The notes beneath the pieces were generated by a model, which saw only the letters and a list, made by a program, of their open reading frames with translations, did not search any database and was not told the DNA's origin. A DNA stretch of 64,000 nucleotides from assembly GCF_047511655.1 (NCBI RefSeq), contig NC_133391.1, forward strand, positions 132,960,906-133,024,905, given 5' to 3'. Shown here in pieces: positions 45,265 to 57,299 of this stretch. Every line of letters begins with the position of its first letter. The stretch's first letter is position 1. Source of the stretch: Castor canadensis (Eukaryota > Chordata > Mammalia > Rodentia > Castoridae). Both the position numbers and the translations under genes were made by a program.

Positions 45265-45720
45265 CTTTTTGTTTCAGCTAAAATTTTTTGGAGAAAACTG
45301 AGCTTGAGATGACGAGCATTCCTGCCCACTATCTTCATGATACAAGCTGAGCATGCTCAGCGGTGTTCCCGTCAGCCATTTAAATTTTTTCAACGTGTGC
45401 TCCATGACCTTGAGCTGACCACGCACAAAACCATATCCTTAGTTTCTCTTCTTGAATTATGACCTTAAGCTAAGCATGCTCAGGAATTTACTCCTTAGTT
45501 GAGCACGCTTAGGAAGGTGTCATTCCTAAAGTACTCTCCTGTATGAATATGTATAGGTTCCCCAAATAAAATCCCCACGCTTTCTGTGTTCATAGAGGGA
45601 AATACCTTCTGTTCTCTTCTTACCTGATGTAGATAATAAATCTTTCTCCACTCTTATTTCTTGACTGTGCTTGTTTTTGACTTTTCACTCACTAAGGTAT
45701 GCACCCATTGTGCACAGCTA
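45265..45720 (+). mobile_element. Solo-LTR-like block with two AATAAA signals
   Basis: AATAAA at 45565-45570 and 45635-45640, the second in GATAATAAATCTTTCTCCACTC, typical of the R/U5 part of an endogenous retrovirus LTR. The upstream part repeats the palindromic motif CTGAGCATGCTCAG in varied form. No internal retroviral genes are seen. Confidence 0.45.
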
Positions 45721-46343
45721 CACAGTTGGAGGCTTTATTGTCTTCTCAGGTAGCACCAGTAAAGTGTCCAGTTTCTGAAGTTTCCTATTATATTGTTCAT
45801 ATAAGTACTGTGTGCTAACTGACTGTGCCACTGGAGCTCCTGCTGCACTGTTCAGAGTCTAACACTGACTGGTCCCCTATACAGTTTTTTTCTTTCAGAA
45901 TTCCATCTCCGCTATTAGTGAACACAGTATAAATTCTGAGGTCAGTTCAACTTGGTGCAAATCCCAGCTCTGTTGCTTACTGGCTATTAGTACTGGCTGT
46001 TATTACTACTATCACCTCTGAGCCCGTGTTTACTTCTCTATGTAAGACTGTGAACCAAATAGCCCAATACTCAACCAAATACACAAGTACTTATTTGCGT
46101 ATATAAAGGAAATTACATTAGCAGGTGAACTCAAGATCTGCTGCTGTGTGAAGGTCCCTTCATGAGAGCAGACCCCTTACTTGCTCTTTTCAAGAGGGAT
46201 GGTTTAGCAGGTGTTAGATCATTAGTCCTCACTGCATCTGTGACCGTGCTGCCACTTGGATATGGACTGCCTGTCTTTGCTCAACCACAGGCCACTGTGA
46301 CTGCAGTTCTGGGTGCCCCAGTTCCTGCTCACCTCTCTCATCT
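45721..46343. other. Intergenic with a MIR-like scrap
   Basis: 45930-46020 (GAATTCTGAGG-type context, AAATCCCAGCTCTGTTGCTTACTGGCT) looks like MIR. 46162-46343 is open on the plus strand but matches nothing I know. Confidence 0.4.
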
Positions 46344-46349
46344 CCAAGA

Positions 46350-48060
46350 GTGGTATTGCTGGATCATATGGTAGATCTATGTTTAGATTTTTAAGGAGTC
46401 TCCAAATTTTTTTCCAGAGTGGTGAATAATCTTTTTGATGTGTTGTTGAACTCAGCTTGCCATTAATTGAAGATTTTTGCATCAATGTTCATTAAGGAGA
46501 TTGGCCTATAGTTCTCCTTTTTGTAGGTGTCTTTGCCTGATTTTGGGGTAAGTGTAATACTGGCTTCATAAAATGTGTTAGGCAGTTTTCCTTCCCTTTC
46601 TATTTCATGGAACAGTTTAAGGAGGGTTGGTATTAGTTCTTCTTTAAAGGTCTGATAGAATTCAGCAGAGAATCCATCAGGTCCTGGACTTTTCTTTTTT
46701 GGGAGACTCTTGATTGCTGCTTCAATTTCATTTTGTGTTGTAGATCTATTCAGGTGATTAATTTCCTCTTGGTTCAGTTTTGGATGATCATATGTATCTA
46801 GAAATCTGTCCATTTCTTTGAGATTTTCAAATTTATTTGAATATAGGTTCTCAAAGTAGTCTGTGATGATTTCCTTGACTTCCAAGGTGTTTGTTTTTAT
46901 CTCCCTTTTTGCATTCCTGATTTTACTAATTTGGTTTTTTTCTCTCCTCATTTTAGTCAGGTTTGCAGGGGTCTATCAATCTTGTTTATTTTTTCAAAGA
47001 ATCAACTTTTTGTTTCATTAATTCTTTTTTGTTTCTATTTCATTGATTTCAGCTCTTATTTTTATTATTTCTCTCCTTCTAATTGTTTTGGGATTTGCTT
47101 GTTCTTGTTTTTCTAGGAGTTTGAGATGTATCATTAGGTCATTGATTTGAGATCTTTCATTCTTTTTAATGTATGCACTCATGGCTGTAAACTTTCCTCT
47201 CAGGACTGCCTTTGCTGTGTCCCATAGGTTCCAGTAGGTTATGTTTTCATTTTCATTGACTTCCAGGAACTTTTTAATTTCCTCTTTTAGTTCCTTAATG
47301 ACCTATAGTTCATTAAGCAATGAGTTATTCAGTTTCCAGCTGTTTGCATGTTTTTTGTCTTTATTTTTATTGTTGAGTTCTAGTTTTATTGCATGGTGAT
47401 CAGATAGAATGCATGGTATAATTTTTATTTTCTTATATTTCTGAGGCTTGCTTTGTGCCCTAGGATAAGATCTATTTTGGTGAAGGTTCTGTGGGCTGCT
47501 GAGAAGAATGTGTATTGTGTAGATTTTGGATGAAATGTTCTGTAGACATCAAGTAGGTCCATTTGATCTATGGTATATTTTACATCTAGGATTCCTTTAT
47601 TGATTTTTATTTGGATGACCTATCTATTAATGATAGTGGGGTGTTAAAGTCTCCCATGATTACTGTGTTGGAGTTAATATGTGCTTTTAAGTCCTTCAGG
47701 GTATGTTTGATGAAGTTGGGTGTGTTGACATTGGGTGCATATAGGTTAATAATTATTATTTCCTCTTGGTCTATTTCCCCTTTTATTAGTATGGAATGTC
47801 CTTCTTTATCTCGTTTGATCAATGTAGGTTTGAAGTCTACTTTGTCAGAGATAAGTATTGCTACTCCTGCCTGTTTTCAGGGGCCATTGGCTTGGTAAAT
47901 CTTCTTCCAGCCTTTCATCCTAAGCCTATGGTTATTTCTATTGGTGGGATGGGTCTCCTGTAAGCAACAAATTGTTGGGCCTTCCTTTTTAATCCATTTT
48001 GTCAAGTGGTGCCTTTTGATGGGGGAACATTAAGTGTTAGTACTGATAGGTATGTGTTGA
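46350..48060 (-). pseudogene. L1 ORF2, broken and internally deleted
   Basis: Endonuclease fragments (LYAPNVNTPNFIKHTLKDL around 47700-47745; MGDFNTPLS near 47650) and the pre-RT/early RT block ([20 protein letters not shown] around 46665-46710) are readable. The catalytic FADD part is lost in the deletion, and the frame resumes at [20 protein letters not shown]. Confidence 0.88.
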
Positions 48061-48259
48061 TTCCTGTCATTTAGTTGTCTTAGTTGTTTGCAGGTTTGAT
48101 TGTGTGTACCTAAATCAATGTTCCTCTCCACTTTCTTTCTTTTTCTTTTCCTATAGTTTGGTACTGCCCGCTCTTTCATGGTTATGTTGGGTTTCACTTT
48201 CTGTGTGCAGAATCCCTTGAAAAATCTTTTGTAGTGATGGCTTTGTGGTCATATGTTGT

Positions 48260-49273
48260 TTTAGTTTCTGCTTATCATGGAAGACTTTATTGCTCCATCT
48301 ATTTTGAATGATAGTTTTTCTGAGTAGAGTATCCTAGGGTTGAAGTTATTTTCATTCAGTGCCTGGAAGACCTCACCCCAAGTTCTTCTTGCTTTTAATG
48401 TTTCTGTTGAGAAGTCTGCTGTGATTTTGATGGGTTTACCTTTGTATGTTATTTGTTTTTTCTCTCTTACAGGCTTCAATAGTCTTTCTCGAGTCTCTGT
48501 ACTTGTTGTTTTAATGATAATATGCCGTGGGGTAGTTCTATTTTGGTCAGGTCTGTTTGGTGTTCTGGAGGCCTCTTTTACCTGGATGGGCATAATTTCT
48601 CTAGATTTGGGAAGTTTTTTGTAAGTGTTTTGTTGAATGTATTACGAATTCCCTTTGCTTGCACATCTTCTCCTTCTTCAATGCCCATGATTCTCAGGTT
48701 TGGTCTTTTGATGGAGTTGGTGAGTTCTTGCATTTTCTTTTCACAGGTCTTGAGTTGTTTAACTAATAGTTCTTCAGTTTTTACTTTACTTATCATTTTA
48801 TCTTTGAGTTCTGAGATTCTGTCTTCTGCTTGTTCTATTCTGCTGGATTGGCCTTCCGTTTTGTTTTGCATTTCTTTTTCATTCTTTTTTCTGAGGTTTT
48901 CCATATCTTGAGTAATTTCCTCTTTAATATTGTCTATTTTCATCCTGAGTTCATTTATCTCTTATTTATCTTGTTCTTTGTTTCACTTTGGTGTTATACA
49001 GTGCTTCTATAGTTTCTTTTATTTGTTCTTGTGCTTTCTCAAATTCTGGTTGACCATATCCAGTATCATTTCTATAAAATTCTCATTGATTACTTGCAGG
49101 ATTTCTTCTTTCATTGTGTTCTTATGGGCTTCATTGGGTTCTTTGGCATAGTTTACCTTCGTTTTGTTGCAGTGTGGATCTGGGTATCTGTCCTCTTCTT
49201 TTCCCTCTGGTTTCTGCACTAAAATATTACTGGGGGGAAATTGGTTTCCCTTTTTTTTCCGTCTTCCCGTCAT
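48260..49273 (-). pseudogene. L1 ORF1, broken
   Basis: Starts MTGRRKKKGNQFPPSN at 49273. Coiled-coil and RNA-binding parts follow in separate frames (RIMGIEEGEDVQAKG around 48660-48690; KPIKITADFSTETLKARR around 48400-48450). Frameshifts near 49020, 48960 and 48590 break it. The central coiled-coil stretch is shorter than in the other copy. Confidence 0.85.
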
Positions 49274-50643
49274 TGTCCTTGCTATTGTTACTGTCCCTGT
49301 ACTGTGTGCAATTCAATATTGTCTAGCTTGTAATAATAACAATGGAGATATCTAGAATTGAAGGGTGAGAGGAGAGGGAAAGCAAAGAAGGTAAAGAAAC
49401 AGCAAAAAACAAACAAACAATAACAAAAAAACCAGTGCCAAAGAAATAAACAAGGGAGATAGTGTAGTAATCAATGGTAAGCTAAACAGGCATTAGAGAG
49501 ACAGAGAAAGGATTAAAAAAAAATCCCAAGTTCAAATGCAATAAAGTTTCAGTCTTAATAATTTTGGTGTTAGTCCCTCAGTCTCCAATCCTGGAGATAT
49601 TGTCTCAGAAGTACTTTGGTCATTGTCTTATCAAAGGGGAAAAAAAACCAAAAACTAAAACAAACAAACAGAAAAAACAAACAAAAAACCAAAAACCAAA
49701 AACAAAACAAAACAAAAATCCCAAGTTCAAATGGAATTTGAGTCCTTCAGCTTCCAATTCTAGTTCTGTTGTTGTCTCATCAAAGGAAGAGAAAAAAAGG
49801 AAAAAAAAGAGTCTGGAGACAGTTCTGTGAATGGCTATCTGAGGCTGTGGCTCATGGTCCGCTGCTGTCAGCCTGCTGTAGCTGGAGGCGTTATTTATGC
49901 TGATCTCAGGGGTGAGCTTAGCACTCACCTGGCCCCACAGGCTTTGTTTACTCAGAGTTCTCCTGGGTGCCACGGCCACTGTTACAAGCCTTCCCATCTG
50001 CAAGCACACTGGGGGAGGTGGTGCTACACCCGTCTTCTCTGGCTGGCTTGTTTATTTACAGATCAGTAGGAAGTGCCCCTTCCCCGCTTTCCAGTGGAAC
50101 CCTCCTCTGGACACTGCTACAAGCTTTCCTGCTCCAAGGTTGCTGGGCATGTGCTGCCACTCCTGCCTTCTCCAGCTGGCTTGTTTATTTACAGTTCCAT
50201 GAGAGATTGCCCCTCCCCCACTCTTCAGAGCTCAGGGCACCCCACCCTCTTTGCTACATGTCTTTTTGTTGTTGTTATTGTTTATTATTCAGTTTTTTTT
50301 CTCTTTTTTCCCTGGATGGGGGTCGATCTGTCCGGGGGCTATGCTGATCTGGCCCAGGGTTGTGTGTGGGAGTACCATGTGCTGCTTAGCTCACCTGGTG
50401 GTTTGCTTCTCTCGAGCTGGTAGGAGCTGGTGTCTGGTGGCGCAGAAGCCCTCCTGGGCTGTTTACCCTGCCTGTTTACCATGGCATAGAGATGCTATGC
50501 ACAGGCTGGGGGTGTGGTGGTGTCAGAGTTTTACCTCTTCTTGGTGGTTTTTCCTTCAAGGTTTATCTCCAGCATCTCTCCAAGATTTTACTTTAGTAAG
50601 CATGCTTTCTGCTTCCTCCCTCTAGTTGCCATCTTGGAATCTC

Positions 50644-52255
50644 CCAAGCCTTCCATTTAATCCCTATAAAGTTCCTGGAAGATAGATTACTAGTATCATC
50701 TTAGTTTTATAGGAGATAAAACTGAGACAAAGAGAGGGTATGGGACTAATTGAAGGTGAAACATTGATGAATGGGGGCATCCAGATTTAACAGTAGTTTC
50801 TGAAGACTGTAATGCCTGGGCAAATGTGCATGCATATTTCTGTGAGTGTTTATATGTGGGAGTGCATGTATGCTGTGTGCATGTATATATGTATGTATGC
50901 AATTGTACTCGTGCATATGTGTATTAACATTAATCTGCACTCTGCATGGAAGTATCCAACTCAAGGGGAAGTTAACATTTGAAGGTCTCTGATCAGGAAT
51001 TTTCACCACACAGAGGTGGCTGTAATGAGTGTTTCAAATATCATAATCTAAACTATGGAAGTTTAAAGGATGCTAGAGATACGTTATCATTATTGAAATG
51101 AATCTTGTTAAGATACAGGATTGTTTGGAAAGATTGTATAGACCTCTAAGCCCTTGCATGGGATATAAAAATCAGGGAGCCTAATACCTTTGTGTAGAAC
51201 TGTGTGGACTCCACAGTAGGGCCAAAACTGTGTGGTCCACTTAATGGTGGGACCACTTAATGATGTCAAAAGACGGTTGTGTTTTGTGGGCAATCTAACT
51301 AATGTACAATGTAAGGTTATTCTGAATTTTCACAATGAATTGCCCCTATACAATGAATATGTCCTAATGAAATATATCCTAGTTAAAAAAATTAAATAAA
51401 AAAAACAAAACAAAGGTTTTTGTATTTGCCAAAGAGGCAACCATTCAGGCAACATGCTTGTTTGAGATTCTAGAAAACAGCTAGGGATTTGTAAGCTTCT
51501 GGGATATATTGAAGGTTTTGTCCTATGCTTGTTAAAAAAGATTTGACCTAGTGGCAGAATTCTGTCTTGTGGGAAGAAAGACATGCATCTCCCTCCACCT
51601 TAAAACTGGAGGCTGCTAGTCTTTACCAATTCGAACCTCACGAATGTGCATTGGTTTAGGTCAGTTCACAACATTTGCCCATACTTAGTCTACTGCTCAA
51701 CCATCAATTTCTCATTTCTCTTTTGGAATCTCTTTTTCTCAGTATGGTTGACAGTGGGAATGTTTTTTCTTTTAGGGAAAACTCCACTCCTTCCCCATTG
51801 TGGGTAGTCTTACTTTTAGGCACCAAAAAGGCACTCCCATTAGTTGTAAGAGTCTATCAGCTTATCTTCCTAAGGCAGAATTCATTCTTAAATTATACCA
51901 CAATAAGGCAACAGTGCTTAGTTTCCTCTAGATTGGTCCGACACTAGTTCCAGCTACCAAGAAGAATCAGATCTTGAGTCTTTTTCCTGTGAGCAATTCA
52001 CACTGGGACCACTATCTTTTTTTCAAAACAAGCACCCAATTTAGGTCATTAAGTCAGAACATCTGGCAATTTTAGGTTTGCAATCCCATTTTATTAATAA
52101 TTTACTAGGAGCTCTGTGGCAACTGTTACCTTTAGGTAGAACAATTTATCTCCAGTTTGCCATAGCACTTACTATTCCCCATTACCTCCCAACAATAATA
52201 TCAAGCTATAATTAATATTTGTTATTGTTTTTGTGGTGCCATTTTCCTTAAAATT
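50644..52255. other. Intergenic, nothing recognised
   Basis: Contains a purine/pyrimidine-alternating TGTATG-rich patch at about 50820-50925. Otherwise nothing nameable. Confidence 0.4.
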
Positions 52256-52259
52256 GATT

Positions 52260-53330
52260 GTGAAATGTATCCTGTATTCATGTCTGTTTTACAAGATGGA
52301 ACCCAGTGAAATCTCAAGAAGTGTCCAGGTTTAAACCGAAATGTCCAGGTTTAAATCCAAAATCACTCATCATACCAAGAATGAGTAAGATCTCAAAGTG
52401 AATTAAAAAATATTGAGGAGAGAGATGTCAGAATTATCTGACAAAAAATTTAAAGCAACCATCATAAGATACTTCGATGAGTAATTGCAAAAATGATTGA
52501 AATGAGTTCATAAATAGAAAGTCTGAGCAAAGACTATAAGATGGAAATAACCAAATAGAACATTTTGAACTGGAAAATATAATACATAAAATGCATTATA
52601 TATAATGTTTCCATATTTTAACTGATGAAAAGTAACTTAAATTATCAGCAGAATGGAGGGGACCAAGAAAGAATCAATAAGCTGGAATATAGAACAACAG
52701 AAATTGTACAGTCTGAACAAGAGATAGAAAACAGATCAAAATACAGTCAGATAAAAACAAGAACAGAGCCTTAGGCATCTGTGGAACTATAACAAAAGAT
52801 CTAATTGTGACATTCAAAGTCTTGGAAGGGGAGGAGAAAGAAGATGATCCTGAAAAAGTACTTCAAAGAAATAGTACCTGAAAATCTACCAAATTTGGTA
52901 AACGACATACACGTATAGAATCAAGAAGCTGAGCCATCTCCATACAGGATAAACCCAAAGAAACTTACCCCATGATTCATCACATTAAAAACTTCCAAGA
53001 CTAAAGACAAAAGAATAGCTTGAAAGCAACAAGAGAGATAAACAATTCAAACAGATGACTTCTCACCAGAAACTGTGGAGGGCAGAAGGAAGTGGTGCAA
53101 TATTTTTCAAATGCTGAAAGGAAAAAAAGTGTCAGCCAAGACTCCTTAATCCAGTAAAAATGCCTTTCATGAATGAACGGATCAAGACATTTTCACATGA
53201 AGCAAAACAAAGACAGTTTGTTGTCAGCAGACCTATCCTAAAAGAATAGGATATGCCAAAAAAAAGTTCTTTAAACAGAAGGGAAATGATAAAAAACAGA
53301 AATTTTGAACATCAGGAAGAAAGAACATAG
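52260..53330 (+). mobile_element. Old L1/HAL1-type ORF1-region fragment
   Basis: Decayed ORF1-type sequence: GTCAGAATTATCTGACAAAAAATTTAAAGC, CTTCAAAGAAATAGTACCTGAAAATC, CTTGAAAGCAACAAGAGAGA and CTTCTCACCAGAAACTGTGGAGG. The absence of ORF2 sequence after it would suit HAL1. Confidence 0.65.
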
Positions 53331-53860
53331 TAAACAAAAATATAAAAAATACTTCCCTCCTCTTGAGTCTTCTAAATTATGAGCTTGTGCACTCAACAAT
53401 ATTACATGACTATGGGCACAGTTAGAGGTTTAGTCTGCAGCTCTGAGAAACATTCTGCATTCTCTGTTGTTACCCCCTCTCCAAAAGCATGAGCAGAACA
53501 GGTCTAACAGAAGTGGAGTGTGTGGTCCTGCCTCAATCAAATGACCATCAAATCACCCACAGCAGGGGACAACCAGTCCAGGAGAGTCCACGGCAGCAAT
53601 GTTGTTTGGCGCTGAGGACCACATCCTCTTCTGGATTACAGCTGCTGCCTCTGAGGCTGTCAGATGAACACGCTGTCCTGGCCAAAGCCCATCAGTTTCA
53701 GGCCACATCCTTTTTACATGTGGGCCTCTCACTTGGTATAAGATTAAGTGTGGAGCCTTAATTTAAGGTCTTCCTTCCAGCCTTAATATCTTTATTTTCT
53801 TACTTTCTCACTCTTTTATCATTTTCATCTTCAGGGCAGCAGTAACATAAACACACTTAC
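53331..53860. other. Intergenic, nothing recognised
   Basis: A 90-codon open frame at 53489-53761 on the plus strand matches no family I know and lacks splice context. Confidence 0.35.
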
Positions 53861-54013
53861 TTCATGGTCACCTGTTTCTGGGACTTTAAATTGTTGGCAG
53901 AACAAATTGGCCACTAATTGGTCAAGAGAAAAGTAGCTGCCCTTTGATTTTTGGGATATGATTGTGGCCTGGGGAACCTGGAACTCACAACCATTGACTA
54001 AAATGTGCTTCAT
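53861..54013 (-). other. Unassigned open block bounded by splice-like signals (possible orphan exon)
   Basis: 153 nt on the minus strand between acceptor-like CCTCTTTACCCAG and donor-like GAA|GTAAGTGT, phase 0 at both ends, encoding 51 residues starting MKHILVNGCEFQVPQA and ending VPETGDHE. The frame stays open beyond both edges for a short way. I do not recognise the protein. It could be an exon of an unannotated gene, a relic of a retrocopy, or chance. Confidence 0.25.
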
Positions 54014-54604
54014 CTGGGTAAAGAGGATATTACTTAATGAAAAATTGTTGAGCTCTACCATCTTAATCAATTAAGCTCTACTATCTTAATAGATTAACTA
54101 TATAATGCATTGTTGGTGACTATAGAACATTACAGTAGATTTTTAGAGAATATGCATTTTGATTGACTGTTGATTAATAATTCCCCATTACCCTTTAGGC
54201 AACCACCTTTCCACTCTTTGATTCTATTTGACTGTTTTAAATACCTAAAGAGAGTAATTCTGAACAATCAAATATGAGAGGAGATTCAATTCTGCAACAT
54301 CCCGGGGAGGGAATTGCATGGTATTTTCCATTCATGCAGTGTAGTCTTCATGAGCTTTGCTTAAGGAAAATTGCAGCTCTGGCCTTTTGTGCAGACCTTA
54401 TGTGTTCTGTCTCATATCTACTTTTTTCTCCCATCCCATGCTCCACCCATATGGAATTGCTTGCCATCTTCCCTTGTCTTTCTAGCCTTCTGCCTTTGTT
54501 TATGCTGTTGGTTGTACTTATAACAACTTTCCTTTTTATCCACTTGGAAATATCCTGTTTGTTTTTAAACCCAGTTAAAATATCTCTTCTAGCCAGGTTT
54601 GGGA
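54014..54604. other. Intergenic, nothing firmly recognised
   Basis: Possibly old L1 3' sequence at 54085-54200 (TTAACTATATAATGCATTG). No gene. Confidence 0.35.
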
Positions 54605-54850
54605 AAAAAGCTGGGTGTGGTGGTGTGCACCTGTCATCCCACAATGGAGGGAAGTGTGTATGTGTCATCCCATAATGGAGGGAAGTATAAAATAGGAGAA
54701 TCATGGTCCAGGTCAGTCTGGGAAAAAAGGGAGACCTTATCTCCAAAATAAAAAGAGCAAAAAGGGCTGGAGGCATGGCTCAAGCAGTAGAGCACCTACC
54801 TAGCAAGTGCAAAGCCCTGAGTTCAAACTCCAGTACCACTAAAAAAAAAT
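54605..54850 (+). repeat. Dimeric B1/ID-type SINE
   Basis: Forward orientation: AGCTGGGTGTGGTGGTGTGC (B1 half, with an internal ~30-bp repeat of TGTCATCCCACAATGGAGGG), then GGGCTGGAGGCATGGCTCAAG and AGCAAGTGCAAAGCCCTGAG (ID half) and an A-tail at 54841-54849. Confidence 0.9.
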
Positions 54851-55365
54851 CTTTCTGCTGTGGTGTCTTCCATGACTCTGCTCTACTCTCACCTCCACCT
54901 CATCCCAGTTGAATGGCTTTCTCTTTGTCTCCTCCAGCTCTTTGCATAGATCTCCATTGCAGCTGGCACCACTTTGTATTTTCTCTTTCACTGGACTGTG
55001 ACACCAGGATCTTGTTTAGCCTTGTATCCTCAGAGACCGATTCAGCATTGAGCATGTAGTAAAAACTCTAGAAATTCTCAATGAATTAGCAAATAAAGGA
55101 GTAAAGATATGTCCAATGTCATAATGATAAAATGCTGATAAACACATCATTGTTAACAAAGAGATTTAAAGATGCAATGTCAGACTTCTACTTCTGAGAA
55201 GATGGAGTTAATATATTTTTCTTTGCTCCTTTTGGATAAGATATACTTTTCCTTTTCCTTCCTTGGCACTATATTTTAAAACAAACATAAGAAAATTGAA
55301 AGTTGGAGAGAAGAAGGTAGATTGTGGAACCTAAAGAGCTTAGTGGTGAGCTGTTAGTTTTCTTC
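54851..55365. other. Intergenic, nothing firmly recognised
   Basis: 54990-55090 may be an L2/MIR relic (GACACCAGGATCTTGTTTAGCC...AGCATTGAGCATGTAGTAAAAAC). Confidence 0.4.
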
Positions 55366-55369
55366 TGCC

Positions 55370-55382
55370 TCCTATCTATCTG

Positions 55383-55418
<36 letters not shown>

Positions 55419-55462
55419 ACTATCTATCTATCTATCATCTATGTATGTATGTATGTATGTAT
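55370..55462. repeat. (TATC)n / (TATG)n compound microsatellite
   Basis: About 16 TATC units with a few interruptions, followed by about five TATG units. Confidence 0.95.
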
Positions 55463-56117
55463 CTATATCTATCTGTGTATCTATATCTAACGTACAGTGC
55501 TGCAGAAGCTGGCACCTCTGAAACAGGAATATGCACAGATGAAAACAAACAAACAAACAAACAAAAACTAACAACCAAAAATAAAAGCAAGCCCCAGAAA
55601 AAGCTCACTCTCTTTAAACAAAGGGCCAGGAAAGGAGCAGCTGAACAAAGCAGAGAGCTTATTGACAATAACCACTCTTTTCCAGCCAAACACAACATAA
55701 AACCATGTACCCCGTTTCCTGCTGCCAGGCCAGCAAAGGTCAAGTGGGGATTCTTAACCCCTACCCAGCCTGGGATGAGCTTCTCAAGCTCCCTGCTGGG
55801 GGGTCAGGACCTTTATCCTCTGTGAGAGGCAGGAAGATGCCTGTCCCCATGTGCCAGTGGAGGGCTTACAGAAGCAATAGAATCACTTTAGGCCCTCCTA
55901 GTCTGAGAGGTATCCATAGAGGCCTACTCAGAGCCAGAACTGTCCCCCCTACTCAGTAGTGATGAAGGGTCTCCTTTCCTCCCTGCACTTGTTGATAGAG
56001 ACTGAAGAGGAAACCCAGGTTTCCATCTCCACCTGGCAGTAATGAGGAGCTGTCCCCTCATCCTTTGCTGGAGTAGTGTCAGAGAAAGATGATAAAACAG
56101 GTTTAAAGTACAATTTG
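55463..56117. other. Intergenic, nothing recognised
   Basis: Contains a short (AAAC)n run at 55543-55566. Open frames here show no family features. Confidence 0.4.
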
Positions 56118-56312
56118 CCGGGCAAGGTGTGGTGGCTCACACCTGTAATCTCACTTAGTTCGGAGTTGGAGACAGGAGGCTGGTGGGCAAACTTAGCACA
56201 AGACCCTATTTGAAAACCAAAAAAGTCTTGGATATGACTCAAAGTGCTTGCATAGCAAGTGTGAGGCTCTGAGTTCAATCCCCAGTGTGCACATGAGCAC
56301 ACAAAAATCAGA
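56118..56312 (+). repeat. Dimeric B1/ID-type SINE
   Basis: Forward: GCCGGGCAAGGTGTGGTGGC, CACACCTGTAATCTCAC, then AAGTGCTTGCATAGCAAGTG and GAGTTCAATCCCCAGT. Confidence 0.88.
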
Positions 56313-56394
56313 TTTAGTACATAGTAACTTTGGTTTGTATTGGAAAGAAGTGCTTCCTCTTCTAAAAAAGTCTGAATTCATCCATTTTTGTCCA

Positions 56395-56510
56395 GCAAAT
56401 ATTTCTTGACTATCTACTATGTGCCAGATTCAGTGCTGGGCATAGAGGAATGGTAGAGACTGACATAGACATGGTCTCTACCTGTGAAGGATTAATATTC
56501 CAGCAAGGAA
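56395..56510 (+). repeat. Ancient LINE (L2-type) 3' fragment
   Basis: CAAATATTTCTTGACTATC, TACTATGTGCCAGATTCAGTGCTGGGC and GACATGGTCTCTACCTGTGAAGG are the usual landmarks. Confidence 0.65.
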
Positions 56511-56739
56511 GACTGACTTCACAGAAATGAGTAAATGAGAGCACAGTGAAGCAATTAAAGTGCTTGAGTAGAGAACCATGTCATCACTAACTATTTGGTG
56601 GTGCTCGCCATGGTCATGTGGAGAAACATACCTAAGAGCCAGATTCTCTTCTCTTTTCCACATTGCTTACCTCTACTTCTAACCCTGTGGTTAAAAAGTT
56701 GGCCCAGAAAGGGAACTCAAGCGTCTATGAGTATTTTTG

Positions 56740-57085
56740 TCACTCTAATGAAACAGCCGACATAGGCTACTTGTGAAGGAAAGAGAGTCAAGAGTTTCAC
56801 GGGCATGGTGCCATGTTGGTGCAGTTCTTGTGAAGGTCCCATGGTGGATAGTGAACGTCAGGCAGCAATGGCAGAAGCAGCAAGCAGTCACATATTAAGC
56901 CATTTCCTTTTATAACTTCCCTCTCAGGAGAACTACCAATGAAGCCACACCAGAGTAATTTACTCTTCCCGTTACCTAAGACTCTCCTACTAGGCCGTGC
57001 CTCCCAAAAGCTCTAACCACCTCCCATAGCTTCACAGTGAACTCCTGGGGAATACTCAAACCACACCTAAGCCATAGCAGAAAGG
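56740..57085 (-). mobile_element. LTR-like fragment (MaLR-type)
   Basis: Plus strand: CACGGGCATGGTGCCATG, GAGAACTACCAATGAAGCCAC, GCCGTGCCTCCCAAAAGC and an end with AAACCACACCTAAGCCATAGCA. Confidence 0.5.
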
Positions 57086-57299
57086 AGCTTCAAAAAATAC
57101 ATTCTTCCAATGCATATTCTTCTTCTCAATTATTATTATTAGCTAGGAGAAGGTTTTGGGTCCACAGCATGTTAGGCTACCTTCCTCAGAGATAAATGAG
57201 TCTAGGAGCACAAAATATTTGCAAATGTATGGCATTTACATAGCACCATCAATGTTTCCTAACTTTCATTCATGCAATTAACTGGTGTGTGTATAAATC

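Larger units (their letters stand above)
46344..50643 (-). mobile_element. L1 with intact 5' end, internal deletion and missing 3' end
   Basis: Same family as the L1 at 24.6-31.7 kb, inverted. From right to left: 5' end with CAAGATGGC (about 50633-50625), 5'UTR monomer region (49900-50240), ORF1 remnants (49273-48260), ORF2 endonuclease remnants (47898-47600), and ORF2 up to the early reverse-transcriptase part (46951-46490). At 46419-46423 it jumps to a segment near the ORF2 end and stops without 3'UTR or poly(A). Several frameshifts also interrupt the ORFs. Confidence 0.9.

Noticed and set aside
46162-46374. 70-codon open frame next to the truncated L1
   Set aside because: The last part is L1 sequence and the rest matches nothing; likely chance.
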